Below are positions 35,733 through 46,029 of a stretch of DNA of 64,000 nt, one piece after another (the first letter of the stretch is position 1; every line of letters begins with the position of its first letter). This stretch comes from Sphingobacterium hungaricum (GTDB lineage Bacteria; Bacteroidota; Bacteroidia; Sphingobacteriales; Sphingobacteriaceae). The notes beneath the pieces are model-generated. The model saw nothing but the letters and a program-made list of their open reading frames with translations, had not been told where the DNA came from and made no database searches. Location of the stretch: positions 1,571,611 through 1,635,610 of the forward strand of contig NZ_MU158698.1 in the NCBI RefSeq assembly GCF_015210005.1, in the 5' to 3' direction. The position numbers were made by a program, and so were the translations under genes.

Positions 35733-37010
35733 TTAAACAACCTTAGTCACGCCAGGAATAGCGACTGGATTCGGATTTAAAGCCAAATCCCAAGAATAGT
35801 CTTCCAATTTTGGCCCAAGCACAATGTTTGAATTCAAGACTTCTTCAGTCGTCAAAATTTGTCCCGAATAACAAGCATCTCTAGCCATAATGGCCAATAG
35901 TGTGCTGTTGCTCATGTGCTCGGCATCGTCGATTACTTTGCCTGCTCGTATCGCGGCAAACAATTCATCGTGCTGTGTTTGGTACATGTTATTCATGGCA
36001 CCTTTGTATCGCCAATTTTCTTTTCCGAAAATCTCATGCCTGCTCGTTACGTTGATGTTCGCACGTCCTTGGTTCCCCAAAATATCAACTGAATTTCTGC
36101 TGGTTGTGCCCGCTTGTTGCCTAGTAAAATGAAATCCTCTAGCTCCGTTAGCGTATTCGAATTCAACCGCAAAATGATCATATACATTGCCAAACTTTGG
36201 GTCGGTGCGCACTTGACGGCCACCAGTACCCATCACTTTTATTGGCATTACATCCTTCATCGCCCAAGACATCATATCTAAACTATGAACAGCCTGTTCA
36301 ACCACAATATCGCCCGACAGACCATTGTAATAGTACCAATTCCGCATGTAATAAGTGGTGTCGTTCCAATCTGGCTGTCTTGGCAAATACCAGGCTTCTC
36401 CGCCATTTCTAAACGTAGATATGCTATTGATGTCGCCGACTGCGCCGTCCAACACCCGTTTCATCAATTCCCGAGTCGGCGTTTCATAGCGGAAACAAAA
36501 TCCAGAAACGACGTTCAAGTTTTTCTCTTTTGCTTTTTTTGCTGCCGCAATGATCCGGCGAACTCCAGGGGCATCTACAGCTACAGGTTTTTCACAGAAA
36601 ATGTGTTTCCCGGCATTGACCGCGTACTCGAAATGCAAAGGCCTAAAAGCCGGAGTCGACGTTAGCAGAACAACATCTACACCTGAATCAATCACTTTCT
36701 GATAGGCATCAAAACCAATAAACTTATGCGCTGCATCAACTTGTACCTTACTTGCGTCCATCTGCGACAAAGAGTCATAAGCTTCATTCAGCCGGTCTTC
36801 GAACACGTCGCCCATGGCTGTAATGATTACGTTGGGATCTGCTTTAAGAGCTTGCGAAGCAGCGCCTGTCCCTCGTCCTCCACAACCCACCAATCCAATT
36901 TTTAACACATTGGAAGTATTGATTTGCGAAAAACTAGGATTGAAAAATGCTGTAGCCGCAACAGCTATCGTTGATTTTTTGATGAAATCTCTTCGGTTTT
37001 GATTATTCAT
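35733..37010 (-). CDS. Gfo/Idh/MocA-family oxidoreductase, Tat-exported
   Basis: A 425-residue NAD(P)-dependent oxidoreductase. A twin-arginine signal ([19 protein letters not shown]) sends it folded to the periplasm. The Rossmann fold is [17 protein letters not shown], followed by the [14 protein letters not shown] motif that carries the Lys of this family. Such exported GFO enzymes act on sugars or sugar alcohols. It heads a two-gene unit with the DUF1080 protein. The substrate is not evident. Confidence 0.85.
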   Translation of the reverse strand: MNNQNRRDFIKKSTIAVAATAFFNPSFSQINTSNVLKIGLVGCGGRGTGAASQALKADPNVIITAMGDVFEDRLNEAYDSLSQMDASKVQVDAAHKFIGFDAYQKVIDSGVDVVLLTSTPAFRPLHFEYAVNAGKHIFCEKPVAVDAPGVRRIIAAAKKAKEKNLNVVSGFCFRYETPTRELMKRVLDGAVGDINSISTFRNGGEAWYLPRQPDWNDTTYYMRNWYYYNGLSGDIVVEQAVHSLDMMSWAMKDVMPIKVMGTGGRQVRTDPKFGNVYDHFAVEFEYANGARGFHFTRQQAGTTSRNSVDILGNQGRANINVTSRHEIFGKENWRYKGAMNNMYQTQHDELFAAIRAGKVIDDAEHMSNSTLLAIMARDACYSGQILTTEEVLNSNIVLGPKLEDYSWDLALNPNPVAIPGVTKVV

Positions 37011-37123
37011 AAGATGAATGACTGATTATCACAAGTTTAATTGATTCGTAAAAATAACATTATTTGAGAATTTATAGAGTAACATTTTCGTTCGTCTACT
37101 CTATCCCTGCAACATCCCAAAAC

Positions 37124-37155
37124 AAAAAAATCCCATTCTTTTAGAAATGGGATTT
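37124..37155 (-). terminator. Terminator of gcvP
   Basis: AAATCCCATT pairs with AATGGGATTT (8-nt loop). The run of T's on the minus strand follows the hairpin. It lies 22 bp past the gcvP stop codon. Confidence 0.75.
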
Positions 37156-37176
37156 GGTATTCATTATAAAAAAGTC

Positions 37177-40050
37177 TTATGCTTCTGCGTATTCCTCAAT
37201 TGGAGGACAAGAACAAATCAATTGTCTGTCACCTTGCGAATCGTTGACACGGCCTACAGAAGGCCAGAATTTATTGGCTTTCAAATATGCAATAGGATAA
37301 GCAGCTGTTTGACGGCTATAAGGCCTGTTCCAATCATCAGAAGTAACAACTTCAGCCGTGTGAGGCGCATGCTTCAAAACATTGTCTTTTGCATCAGCTT
37401 CTCCATTTTCTACCGCCGCGATTTCCTGACGGATAGCAACCAATGCATCGCAGAAACGGTCTAATTCTGGTTTTGATTCTGATTCAGTTGGCTCAACCAT
37501 TAATGTCCCTGCTACTGGGAAAGAAACCGTCGGCGCATGGAAACCATAGTCCATCAATCGCTTCGCAATATCAGAAACTTCGATTCCAAAGTTTTTGAAT
37601 GAACGGCAATCCAAAATCATCTCGTGTGCACAATGTCCATTCGCGCCAGCATATAAAACTGGATAATGTTGTTCTAACCGTGCTTTGATGTAGTTTGCAT
37701 TTAGAATTGCCAATTTTGTTGCATTTGTCAATCCATCAGCTCCCATCATAGCAATATATGCGTGAGAAATCACCAAGATGGAAGCAGAACCAAATGGCGC
37801 AGCAGAAACAGCTGAAATCCCTTGTTCTCCTGAAATTTCAACAACTTCATGATTCGGTAAAAATGGTACTAAATGCTCCGCAACACCGATAGGACCCATA
37901 CCTGGACCACCACCGCCGTGAGGAATACAGAACGTCTTGTGCAGATTCAAGTGGCAAACATCAGCGCCAATAAATCCTGGACTAGTTAAACCAACTTGCG
38001 CATTCATGTTCGCACCATCCATATATACTTGACCGCCATGCTCGTGAACGATTTGGCAGATTTCAATAATCGGTTCTTCAAACACACCGTGTGTTGAAGG
38101 ATACGTAACCATCAATGAGTTTAAATTTTCTGCGTGTTCCGTAGCTTTTGCACGTAAATCTTCTACATCAATATTTCCGCGCTCATCACATTTGACAACG
38201 ACAACTTTTAATCCAGCCATCGAAGCCGAAGCTGGATTTGTTCCGTGTGCAGAAGCTGGAATCAAACAGATATTTCGGTTGCTGTCGCCACGGCTTTCGT
38301 GGTAAGCACGAATCACCATTAATCCAGCATATTCACCTTGAGCGCCAGAATTAGGCTGAAAACTCATTTTGGCAAAGCCTGTAATTTCCGATAACCAATC
38401 ATTTAATTCATGAATCAAATGCATGTAACCTAATGTTTGGTCCGCTGGCGCGAATGGATGCAAAGACCCAAAATTCGCCCAAGTTACCGGAACCATTTCG
38501 GATGTAGCGTTCAATTTCATTGTACATGACCCCAAAGGAATCATCGAATGGCACAAAGATAAATCTTTGCTTTCCAAGGATTTGATATAGCGCAACATCT
38601 CCGTTTCAGAATGGTGCGTATTGAAAACTGGATGCGTTAAATAGTCGCTGGTGCGTTGTAAATCAGAAGGGATAACTTCGAGTTGACCATTCGCCAATTC
38701 ATCAAAATCAACTTCCGTTACCGATACGCCTTGAACTTTAGCGAAAATCTTAGCAATAGTCTGAATATCTTCAAATGTTGTCGTTTCATCGACTGAAATT
38801 CCAACGACGTCATTCTCGTAAAAGAAATTAAAATCATGATCCAAAGCCTCGCCTTTAAGCGTTCCGACTTGAGCGCCAACTTCTATGCGAAGCGTATCAA
38901 AATAAGCTTTATTCAACTGTTTGTATCCTAAAGTCTGAAGCGCTTGGTCTAAAACAACCGTTAGGTCGTGAACACGGCTAGCAATCTTTCTGATTCCTTT
39001 TGGCCCGTGGTAGACAGCATAAAAAGATGCCATAATCGCCAAAAGTGCCTGAGCCGTACAGATATTTGAAGATGCTTTATCGCGGCGGATATGCTGTTCG
39101 CGCGTCTGCAAAGCCATACGCAATGCGTAGTCTCCGTTTGCGTCAACGGTTACACCGATAATACGTCCCGGAATGTTCCGTTTGAATGCATCTTTTGTTG
39201 CAAAAAATGCTGCGTGAGGTCCACCAAATCCCATTGGGACACCAAAACGCTGTGAGTTACCAACAACAACGTCAGCTCCCCATTCGCCTGGAGGCGTCAA
39301 CAAAGCCAAAGAAAGCAAATCTGTAGCCACACAGATTGTTATTCCCTGTGCATGCGCTGCATCGGCGAAAGTTTTATAATCTGAAACCGTACCGTCGGCA
39401 GCAGGATATTGTATAAATACCGCGAAAACATCGTCGCTTAAGTTTCCTTCATTGATATCCGCTACGCGAATTTCAATGCCAAAAGACAAAGCCCTTGTGC
39501 GCAACACGTCCAATGTTTGAGGATAAACGTTCGGAGTTACCAAGAAAACCTGCGCATCTTTATTTTTACGAGCGCTGTAAAGCATAAACATTCCTTCGGC
39601 CGCAGCAGTCGCTTCGTCTAAAAGTGATGCGTTTGCGATTTCCAATCCTGTAAAATCAGAAACTACCGTTTGAAAATTTAATAAGGCCTGCAAACGTCCT
39701 TGCGCTATTTCGGCTTGGTAAGGCGTGTACTGCGTGTACCATCCTGGATTTTCAAACACATTGCGCTGAATAACTCCTGGAAGAATCGCGTTGTTGTACC
39801 CCTGTCCGATAAACGATTTGTAGACTTTGTTTTTGTCGGCAACCTCTTTTATTTTTTGCAAGTAAGCCGTTTCGCTCAATGCTTTCGGAAGGCGCAACGA
39901 TTTTTTCAAACGAATCTGCTCGGGAACCGTTTGGTCAATTAATTCATCCAAAGAATTTAGACCTAAATAGGTCAACATATCCTCTGTTCCATCGGCATTT
40001 GGGCCAATGTGGCGATTTTCAAATTTTTCTTGGTAATTTACGTTGCTCAT
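37177..40050 (-). CDS. gcvP: Glycine dehydrogenase (decarboxylating), P protein
   Basis: A 957-residue fused P protein of the glycine cleavage system: it decarboxylates glycine and passes the aminomethyl group to GcvH. The PLP lysine lies in [20 protein letters not shown], and [22 protein letters not shown] and [14 protein letters not shown] are conserved. Length is normal. gcvT lies 12 kb away on the other strand (52454) and gcvH is not in the window, so the system is dispersed here. The gene has its own promoter about 90 nt upstream. Confidence 0.97.
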   Translation of the reverse strand: MSNVNYQEKFENRHIGPNADGTEDMLTYLGLNSLDELIDQTVPEQIRLKKSLRLPKALSETAYLQKIKEVADKNKVYKSFIGQGYNNAILPGVIQRNVFENPGWYTQYTPYQAEIAQGRLQALLNFQTVVSDFTGLEIANASLLDEATAAAEGMFMLYSARKNKDAQVFLVTPNVYPQTLDVLRTRALSFGIEIRVADINEGNLSDDVFAVFIQYPAADGTVSDYKTFADAAHAQGITICVATDLLSLALLTPPGEWGADVVVGNSQRFGVPMGFGGPHAAFFATKDAFKRNIPGRIIGVTVDANGDYALRMALQTREQHIRRDKASSNICTAQALLAIMASFYAVYHGPKGIRKIASRVHDLTVVLDQALQTLGYKQLNKAYFDTLRIEVGAQVGTLKGEALDHDFNFFYENDVVGISVDETTTFEDIQTIAKIFAKVQGVSVTEVDFDELANGQLEVIPSDLQRTSDYLTHPVFNTHHSETEMLRYIKSLESKDLSLCHSMIPLGSCTMKLNATSEMVPVTWANFGSLHPFAPADQTLGYMHLIHELNDWLSEITGFAKMSFQPNSGAQGEYAGLMVIRAYHESRGDSNRNICLIPASAHGTNPASASMAGLKVVVVKCDERGNIDVEDLRAKATEHAENLNSLMVTYPSTHGVFEEPIIEICQIVHEHGGQVYMDGANMNAQVGLTSPGFIGADVCHLNLHKTFCIPHGGGGPGMGPIGVAEHLVPFLPNHEVVEISGEQGISAVSAAPFGSASILVISHAYIAMMGADGLTNATKLAILNANYIKARLEQHYPVLYAGANGHCAHEMILDCRSFKNFGIEVSDIAKRLMDYGFHAPTVSFPVAGTLMVEPTESESKPELDRFCDALVAIRQEIAAVENGEADAKDNVLKHAPHTAEVVTSDDWNRPYSRQTAAYPIAYLKANKFWPSVGRVNDSQGDRQLICSCPPIEEYAEA

Positions 40051-40422
40051 TTCTACACTTAAAATTTTGATAGTGAAGCCTATAAACGCACAATCATGAT
40101 ACTCGATGCGCGTAATGCAATCCCATCATTTTGAGACTGCAAAGATACGATTAATACGTCAAAATCTTACGCATCAAATCCCAATTTTATTCTAAGAAAT
40201 CACACAATCGGTTGTGTGGCTTTTTTAAGAATATAATTACACGAATTTTTAGAAAACTTTATGCGCAGTATTTTTGCCATTAATGAAATCCTTTCAAGAA
40301 ATAGACTTATTTTTTGAAATTTTAATTTTTCAAATCCATTTCCGGCCTAATTTATTTAGAAATTTTTAAGGTTATACGTTCCAAATTTTGTAATTTGCAT
40401 TTCGCGATTATAAACACAATCT
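40051..40422. other. Divergent intergenic region between gcvP and the DDAH-like gene
   Basis: About 370 bp, AT-rich. It contains the gcvP promoter box. I saw no riboswitch, small RNA or repeat. Confidence 0.4.
40140..40147 (-). promoter_or_regulatory. -7 box upstream of gcvP
   Basis: Minus-strand TATCTTTG matches TAnnTTTG exactly, about 90 nt before the gcvP ATG. The leader holds no recognisable glycine riboswitch. Confidence 0.45.
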
Positions 40423-41337
40423 ATGCTAAATCTTCATGTAAAAAATGAAACCGATAGGCTGCGCACAGTTATTTTGGGAACAGCGGTAAGCAACGGCCCC
40501 ACGCCAACTGAATGGGAAGCGTATGACCCAAAGTCATTGGAACACATTCAGAAAGGAACTTATCCGAAAGAACAGGATATGGTTAATGAAATGTTGGCTT
40601 TCGAAAAAGTGCTGAAAAAATATGATGTTGGTGTCATTCGTCCAGAAATTATGCGTGATTGCAACCAAATATTCACACGTGACATTGGTTTTGTTATTGA
40701 AAATAAGCTAATCAAAGGCAATATTTTGCCGGACCGTGCCGATGAATGGGAAGCGATAGAATATGTTTTGGACGAAATCAATCCGAATGATATTCTGATT
40801 CCCCCAGAAGATGCACATATCGAAGGTGGAGATGTTATTTTATGGAACGATTATATTTTTATCGGAACTTATAAAGGCAACGATTATTCTTCCATCAATA
40901 CAGCCCGGACAAATCAGGCGGGCGTAGATTTCATCAAGAAATCGTTTCCGCATAAAATCATTCAGGATTTCGATTTGTTTAAATCCATGACAAACGCACG
41001 CGAAAATGCCTTGCACCTGGATTGCTGTTTTCAGCCTATCGGAAAAGACAAAGCCATTATTTACAAAGATGGGTTCGTCGAATCAGAAGATTACTATTAT
41101 TTGGTGGAGATTTTCGGTGAGAAAAACTTGTTTCACATTACAGCAGAGGAAATGTATGCGATGTATTCAAATGTGTTTTCCATCAGCCCTGAAGTGATTG
41201 TTTCGGAACGAAATTTTCACCGTCTAAATACTTGGTTAAGAGCGCAAGGTTTCTTTGTGGAAGAAATTCCATACCACGAAATCGGTAAGCAAGAAGGCTT
41301 GTTGCGCTGTTCAACCTTCCCCTTAATTCGTGAATAA
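40423..41337 (+). CDS. Amidinotransferase-fold hydrolase, dimethylarginine dimethylaminohydrolase-like
   Basis: A 304-residue protein of the arginine deiminase/DDAH superfamily. The motifs are IEGGDVI (active-site acid), ALHLDCCFQPI (His-Asp region) and LLRCSTFPLIRE, which holds the nucleophilic Cys near the C-terminus. DDAH-type enzymes cleave methylated arginines to citrulline; ADI-like relatives use arginine. Substrate unproven. The CtlX-type gene starts 6 bp after it, so the two are coupled and handle related guanidino or ureido compounds. Confidence 0.75.
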   Translation: MLNLHVKNETDRLRTVILGTAVSNGPTPTEWEAYDPKSLEHIQKGTYPKEQDMVNEMLAFEKVLKKYDVGVIRPEIMRDCNQIFTRDIGFVIENKLIKGNILPDRADEWEAIEYVLDEINPNDILIPPEDAHIEGGDVILWNDYIFIGTYKGNDYSSINTARTNQAGVDFIKKSFPHKIIQDFDLFKSMTNARENALHLDCCFQPIGKDKAIIYKDGFVESEDYYYLVEIFGEKNLFHITAEEMYAMYSNVFSISPEVIVSERNFHRLNTWLRAQGFFVEEIPYHEIGKQEGLLRCSTFPLIRE

Positions 41338-41343
41338 TGTGCT

Positions 41344-42258
41344 ATGCAAACCACTAATCGGATTTTATTGGTCAGGCCGTTCCGTTTTAGGAAAAATGAA
41401 GAAACGGTCGTAAATAATTATTATCAGCAAGATTTGGAAGATAGTTCCGCCAAAGAAATTGCGGAGCAGGCAGTAAAAGAATTTGATGATTTTGTCGCTG
41501 TTTTGCAGGGCAATGGAATCCAAACACTTGTTTTACAGGACAATCTGGAGCTTGATACTCCAGACAGTATTTTCCCCAACAATGTGATTTCTTTTCATCA
41601 GGATAAGCTGGTCTTTTATCCTATGTTTGCTGAAAATCGACGACTGGAAAGAAATCTGATTAAAGCGTATTTGCTCGGCGAGAATCAAGAGCACATCGAA
41701 TGGCTGGATTATAGCTCATTTGAAGACCAACGCGCATTTCTTGAAGGAACAGGCTGTTTAATTCTCGACCGGGTTCACAAAAAAGCCTATTGTTCGATTT
41801 CACCGCGCGCAAGTGCAGAGCTCGTTCATCAATTTTGCCTGGATTTCGATTATCAACCGATTATTTTCGAAGCATTTCAAACTGTTGGCGAATTGCGCAT
41901 GCCCATTTACCACACAAACGTGATGCTCTCCATCGGACAGTCATTCGCTGTGATTTGTTTGGATTCCATTGATAACATTCAGCATCAAAATTTAGTCTTG
42001 GAATCCTTAAGGGAAGAACAGAAAGAAATAATAATCATTTCCGAAGAACAGGTTTCGCAGTTTGCAGGAAATATTTTGGAGGTAAAATCTTCAGACAATT
42101 CGCCCGTCATTGTGATGAGTAGCCAAGCTTATCAGTCCTTTCATCCGAATCAATTGCAACAACTAGAAAAGTATGGTAAAATCATTCATTCGCCACTTGA
42201 AACCATCGAAACTTGTGGCGGAGGTTCGGCAAGGTGCATGATGGCTGAAATCTTTTGA
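41344..42258 (+). CDS. ctlX: CtlX-type amidinotransferase-fold hydrolase
   Basis: A 304-residue protein beginning TNRILLVRPFRFRKNEETVVNNYYQ, a hallmark of the citrulline-utilisation hydrolase CtlX. Further motifs are FPNNVISFH, EGTGCLILDRVHKKAYCSISPRA and the C-terminal ETCGGGSARCMMAEIF with the catalytic Cys. It probably converts citrulline or a derivative to ornithine, although the exact reaction is inferred. It follows the DDAH-like gene by 6 bp and ends 1 nt before the convergent Crp-like gene. Confidence 0.8.
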   Translation: MQTTNRILLVRPFRFRKNEETVVNNYYQQDLEDSSAKEIAEQAVKEFDDFVAVLQGNGIQTLVLQDNLELDTPDSIFPNNVISFHQDKLVFYPMFAENRRLERNLIKAYLLGENQEHIEWLDYSSFEDQRAFLEGTGCLILDRVHKKAYCSISPRASAELVHQFCLDFDYQPIIFEAFQTVGELRMPIYHTNVMLSIGQSFAVICLDSIDNIQHQNLVLESLREEQKEIIIISEEQVSQFAGNILEVKSSDNSPVIVMSSQAYQSFHPNQLQQLEKYGKIIHSPLETIETCGGGSARCMMAEIF

Positions 42259-42259
42259 T

Positions 42260-42877
42260 TTATTTCTTCTGCCGTTCGCTCACGATTTCCTTCCGGACAC
42301 GGCTTAAGCTTTCAGGCGTAATGCCTAAATAGGAGGCAATCATCCATTGCGGGACACGCAAAATCAGATTGGGATACATCTCCATAAAAGAAAGATAGCG
42401 CTCTTTGGCTGTCATCGCAAGCAAGGAATGGATTCTTTTCTGTTGGAAATAGATGTTGCGTTGCAATGAGGTGTCGTTAAAGCAAGCGAAACTCGTGCTT
42501 ATCTTCGTCGCTTCTTCCGCAAACTCTTTTTTCAAATACACGACAATTGTCGGTTCAATGGCTTTTATAAAATAATCCGAAGGCTCATTAAAATACAGGC
42601 TTGAACGGTCGGCAATAATCCAATTTTCGGGTGCAAATTGAATGATGTGCTCACCCCCTTTTTCATCTAAAGTAAACGCCTGCAACAAACCGCTTTCCAC
42701 AAAAAAAGTATGATGGCAGATTTCTCCTTGACGTAAAATATAACTGTTATGCGGAACTTCCTTGAATTCAAAATAAGGTTCTAACTGCTTAAATTGTTCA
42801 TCGGATAAACCGCCCTTTTCGACATAATATTTATAAAAATTACTTTCAGCGTAGGCTATGGATGGGTTGCTTTTCAT
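42260..42877 (-). CDS. Crp/Fnr-family transcriptional regulator
   Basis: A 205-residue Crp-like protein with an N-terminal cyclic-nucleotide-binding fold (NSYILRQGEICHHTFFVESG, HIIQFAPENWIIADRSS) and a short C-terminal helix-turn-helix (MIASYLGITPESLSRVRKEIV). Same subfamily as the one at 15956, but the sequences differ clearly. Its ATG overlaps the bshC stop codon (TAATG), so it is coupled to bshC. It is convergent with ctlX, and no terminator separates the two stops. Confidence 0.85.
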   Translation of the reverse strand: MKSNPSIAYAESNFYKYYVEKGGLSDEQFKQLEPYFEFKEVPHNSYILRQGEICHHTFFVESGLLQAFTLDEKGGEHIIQFAPENWIIADRSSLYFNEPSDYFIKAIEPTIVVYLKKEFAEEATKISTSFACFNDTSLQRNIYFQQKRIHSLLAMTAKERYLSFMEMYPNLILRVPQWMIASYLGITPESLSRVRKEIVSERQKK

Positions 42878-44466
42878 TAATACAGGATACTAAATTTAAA
42901 ATCCAGCGGATTAAAATGCTTCACCAATTCCGGAATAAACTCATCCCCGTACTTAATGTATAAAGTTGCAAAATTTTCGGAACGCTCTTGCAGTCCTCCT
43001 CCCGGAAATAATCTATCCTTCAACCGTTCAATCTGCACTAAGGCATCTTCATGATTTTTCTTGTCGGCTTTCAGCAATTTTTTCTCCAAGTTATTGATGG
43101 CTTTTTTCAAGCGAGCTTTTACAGCATCCGTACTCGGGCCTAAACTTGGGTCAATTTTATGGGCTCGCAATTTTATCTTACCAAAAATCGAATTCAATTC
43201 CATCCACTCATCCCGAAGGTTTAAGCGATGCTTCGTATGTCGTTTGACGTAATCATTCTTTAAGGTGTTCAATGGCTTAAAGACGCTTTTAAATGTCAAA
43301 TCCAAGCGAAAAACCTTTCCCGCAGTTTGGTCGTCGGTAATCATTGCAGAATTTCGAGGGACAAGAATGGGGAATGGGATTTGATATTGTTCAAAATTCC
43401 GTTTCAACTGCAACCAATAAACGATTTCTGCCCCGCCACCGATATAAGCCAAATTCGGAAGAATAAGTTCTTCGTACAAAGGACGCATAACGACATTCGG
43501 ACTAAAACGTTCTGGATGCTCCGCAATTTCGTTGAGCAGTTCTTCTTCTGTAAAATAAATTTGCTGATGAAGAATCTCGTAGCGTCCATCATCTAGTTTT
43601 ACAATGCGCTCCCTAAATTCGTAAGTTAAATAAAAAAAGTTGATTTCTCGAGAATGTACTTGTGTAGAAAATCCTCTTTCTTCCAGTTCTTCTGACGTTT
43701 TATCAATCGCCTGAAAACTTTTCTCTTCGAGAATATCTTGCTTGATAATCGGTGCAAAGAGCTTTTTCAGGTTTGGTTTATCCGCATCGATAACGAGCAA
43801 GCCATATTCTTGAAACAAGGCATGCGCTAATTCACGCGTTCCGTCAGCTAAATTCCGGTCCTTTAAATAGGCATTTTCAACCAATTCTGTCAGCTTGCTA
43901 GAATTGTCAGACAAGCCCAGCATTGAACAATATTGCTTGACAACTTGTTCCATTGTCGTTGTGGACATCCGACCCGTAGCCGATTGCGCAGGAACATCCC
44001 AAACAATTTTCTTTCCGTAAACTTTGGTATTGTTTATTTCTTCGAAATCGTGGTCTTCGGTCGCCATCCAATAAACAGGAACGAAATTGTATTCAGGAAA
44101 CGCTTGCTTTAAGTCTTGCGACAAACGAATCGCCGTCACGATTTTAAAAATAAAATAGAGCGGTCCAGTGAAAATGTTTAATTGATGGCCTGTCGTGACC
44201 GTAAATGTTTTTGAATCATTCAGCGAAGCGATATTATTCGCTACGGTTTCAGAAGCTGAAGAAATTGATTCGTATTGTCGCTGAAGTTCTTGAACCAAGA
44301 TATGGCGGTATTGAAAATCCTGCTTTAGCTCGATTTGCTTCTTAAACCCTTCTAAATCAGGAAAATTACCGTAGAAAGCTTTTAGTTCCTCATTTTTTGA
44401 TAAATAGGCTAAAAGAGTTTTCGAGAAACTCTGCGTGTCGCTGTATTCAATGTAGGAAGCTTTCAT
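42877..44466 (-). CDS. bshC: Bacillithiol biosynthesis cysteine-adding enzyme
   Basis: A 529-residue BshC. The TVTTGHQLNIFTGPLYFIFKI and PVYWMATEDHDFEEINN motifs near residues 95-150 and the C-terminal LKDRLFPGGGLQERSENFATLY are characteristic. BshC adds cysteine to glucosaminyl-malate to form bacillithiol, the main low-molecular-weight thiol in many Bacteroidota. BshA and BshB are not in this window. The start is ATG 44466. The downstream Crp-like gene overlaps its stop codon. Confidence 0.92.
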   Translation of the reverse strand: MKASYIEYSDTQSFSKTLLAYLSKNEELKAFYGNFPDLEGFKKQIELKQDFQYRHILVQELQRQYESISSASETVANNIASLNDSKTFTVTTGHQLNIFTGPLYFIFKIVTAIRLSQDLKQAFPEYNFVPVYWMATEDHDFEEINNTKVYGKKIVWDVPAQSATGRMSTTTMEQVVKQYCSMLGLSDNSSKLTELVENAYLKDRNLADGTRELAHALFQEYGLLVIDADKPNLKKLFAPIIKQDILEEKSFQAIDKTSEELEERGFSTQVHSREINFFYLTYEFRERIVKLDDGRYEILHQQIYFTEEELLNEIAEHPERFSPNVVMRPLYEELILPNLAYIGGGAEIVYWLQLKRNFEQYQIPFPILVPRNSAMITDDQTAGKVFRLDLTFKSVFKPLNTLKNDYVKRHTKHRLNLRDEWMELNSIFGKIKLRAHKIDPSLGPSTDAVKARLKKAINNLEKKLLKADKKNHEDALVQIERLKDRLFPGGGLQERSENFATLYIKYGDEFIPELVKHFNPLDFKFSILY

Positions 44467-44615
44467 TTACAATCCAATAATGTTATGCTGTTAAGAAGCC
44501 AACAAAATACGGATTTTTACAAAAAGAAAAATAGGAAGCGCATTTTATATTATTTAATTGACATAATTTGTATAAAAGCGGAAATTTTTGAGGGTAAAAG
44601 AAATAAAATAAGCGC

Positions 44616-44666
44616 ACAAAAAAGCCAACAATTTAAAACTCACGCTAAGTTTTTAACTGTTGGCTT
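44616..44666 (-). terminator. Terminator of rimO
   Basis: AAGCCAACA (44622-44630) pairs with TGTTGGCTT (44658-44666), with an inner AT-rich stem (TAAAACT/AGTTTTA). A poly-T run follows on the minus strand. It lies 16 bp after the rimO stop. Confidence 0.75.
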
Positions 44667-44681
44667 AAGAAAATTATGTTT

Positions 44682-46016
44682 TTACGAAACGATTGAACCG
44701 TACAAATCGAAATCTTCCGCACGGTCAATTTTCACTTGTACAAAGTCACCTATCCTAGCATAAGTATTTTTCCCATCGATTAATACTTCATTATCCACTT
44801 CTGGAGAATCAAATTCTGTTCGGCCGACGAAGTAATCGCCATCCAATTTGTCAACTAAAACTTTATACGTTTGTCCGATTTTCTCTTGGTTGATTTCATA
44901 CGAAATGCCCTGCTGGATTTCCATAATCTGCTCAACTCTGGATTCTTTTACCTCTTCAGGAACATCGTCAATCAAATCAAATGCATGCGTCTTTTCTTCA
45001 TGAGAATAAGTAAAACAGCCCAAACGGTCAAAACGTGTATCCTCGACCCAGTTCATCATTTCTTCAAAATCACGCTCTGTTTCTCCCGGATAACCACAAA
45101 TCAATGTCGTGCGCAAAGCAATATTAGGCACTTTATCTCTGATTTTATTGACTAAATCAATTGTCTTTTGCTTATTGATGCCTCGACGCATCGAATGCAA
45201 CATGTTGTCTGTAATGTGTTGCAAAGGCATGTCCAAATAGTTACAGATATTTGAACGCTCATTCATCGCATCCAAAATATCCATTGGAAATCCAGACGGG
45301 TAAGCGTATTGAAGACGAATCCAATCGATGCCTTCCACATCAGAAAGATGGCGAAGCAAATCGCCTAAATTCCGCTTTCCGTAGATATCCAAACCGTAGT
45401 AGGTTAAATCCTGGGCGATAAGAATCAATTCTTTCGTGCCATTTGAAGCTAAGAATTTGGCTTCCTTCACTAAATCATCGATGGATTTTGACACATGCTT
45501 TCCGCGCATCAATGGAATCGCACAGAACGAACAAGGACGGTTACAACCTTCAGCAATTTTAAAATAAGAAAAGTGTGAAGGAGTGGTCAACAGGCGCTCG
45601 CCCAATAACTCATGTCGGTAATTTGCGCCGATAGAAGATAATAAATCGGGTAAGTCATTTGTTCCGAAATACGCGTCCACATTGCTGATTTCTGCTTGCA
45701 GTTCGGGTTTGTAACGTTCCGACAAACATCCGGTAACAATTACTTTATTAATTTTTCCCTGCTCCTTTAATTCAGAAAACTGAAGTATCGTATCAATGGA
45801 TTCTTGTTTTGCATTATCAATAAACCCGCAAGTATTGATTACGACGATATCGTTTTCCTGAATATTTGAAGATTCATGAACAACATCAATCAGGTTTCCC
45901 TTCAATTGTCCCATCAACACTTCGCTGTCATGAATATTTTTCGAACAACCTAATGTCACTACATTCACGCGCGGTTTAATCGCAGTTTGCGAAACCTTTA
46001 TCTGTTTTGTTCTCAT
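44682..46016 (-). CDS. rimO: Ribosomal protein S12 methylthiotransferase
   Basis: A 444-residue MiaB-like radical SAM enzyme that adds a methylthio group to Asp of ribosomal protein S12. The N-terminal domain VNVVTLGCSKNIHDSEVLMG, the radical-SAM motif EGCNRPCSFCAIPLMRG with CxxxCxxC, and a C-terminal TRAM-like domain are all visible. The ftsY gene lies 13 bp upstream in the same direction, so the two share a transcript. Confidence 0.95.
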   Translation of the reverse strand: MRTKQIKVSQTAIKPRVNVVTLGCSKNIHDSEVLMGQLKGNLIDVVHESSNIQENDIVVINTCGFIDNAKQESIDTILQFSELKEQGKINKVIVTGCLSERYKPELQAEISNVDAYFGTNDLPDLLSSIGANYRHELLGERLLTTPSHFSYFKIAEGCNRPCSFCAIPLMRGKHVSKSIDDLVKEAKFLASNGTKELILIAQDLTYYGLDIYGKRNLGDLLRHLSDVEGIDWIRLQYAYPSGFPMDILDAMNERSNICNYLDMPLQHITDNMLHSMRRGINKQKTIDLVNKIRDKVPNIALRTTLICGYPGETERDFEEMMNWVEDTRFDRLGCFTYSHEEKTHAFDLIDDVPEEVKESRVEQIMEIQQGISYEINQEKIGQTYKVLVDKLDGDYFVGRTEFDSPEVDNEVLIDGKNTYARIGDFVQVKIDRAEDFDLYGSIVS

Positions 46017-46029
46017 TATAAACTATGGA

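Noticed and set aside
40051..40140. Glycine riboswitch in the gcvP leader
   Set aside because: The conserved glycine aptamer core was not found.
44485..44763. Plus-strand frame of 92 residues
   Set aside because: It covers the rimO terminator and the rimO 3' end and shows no family features.
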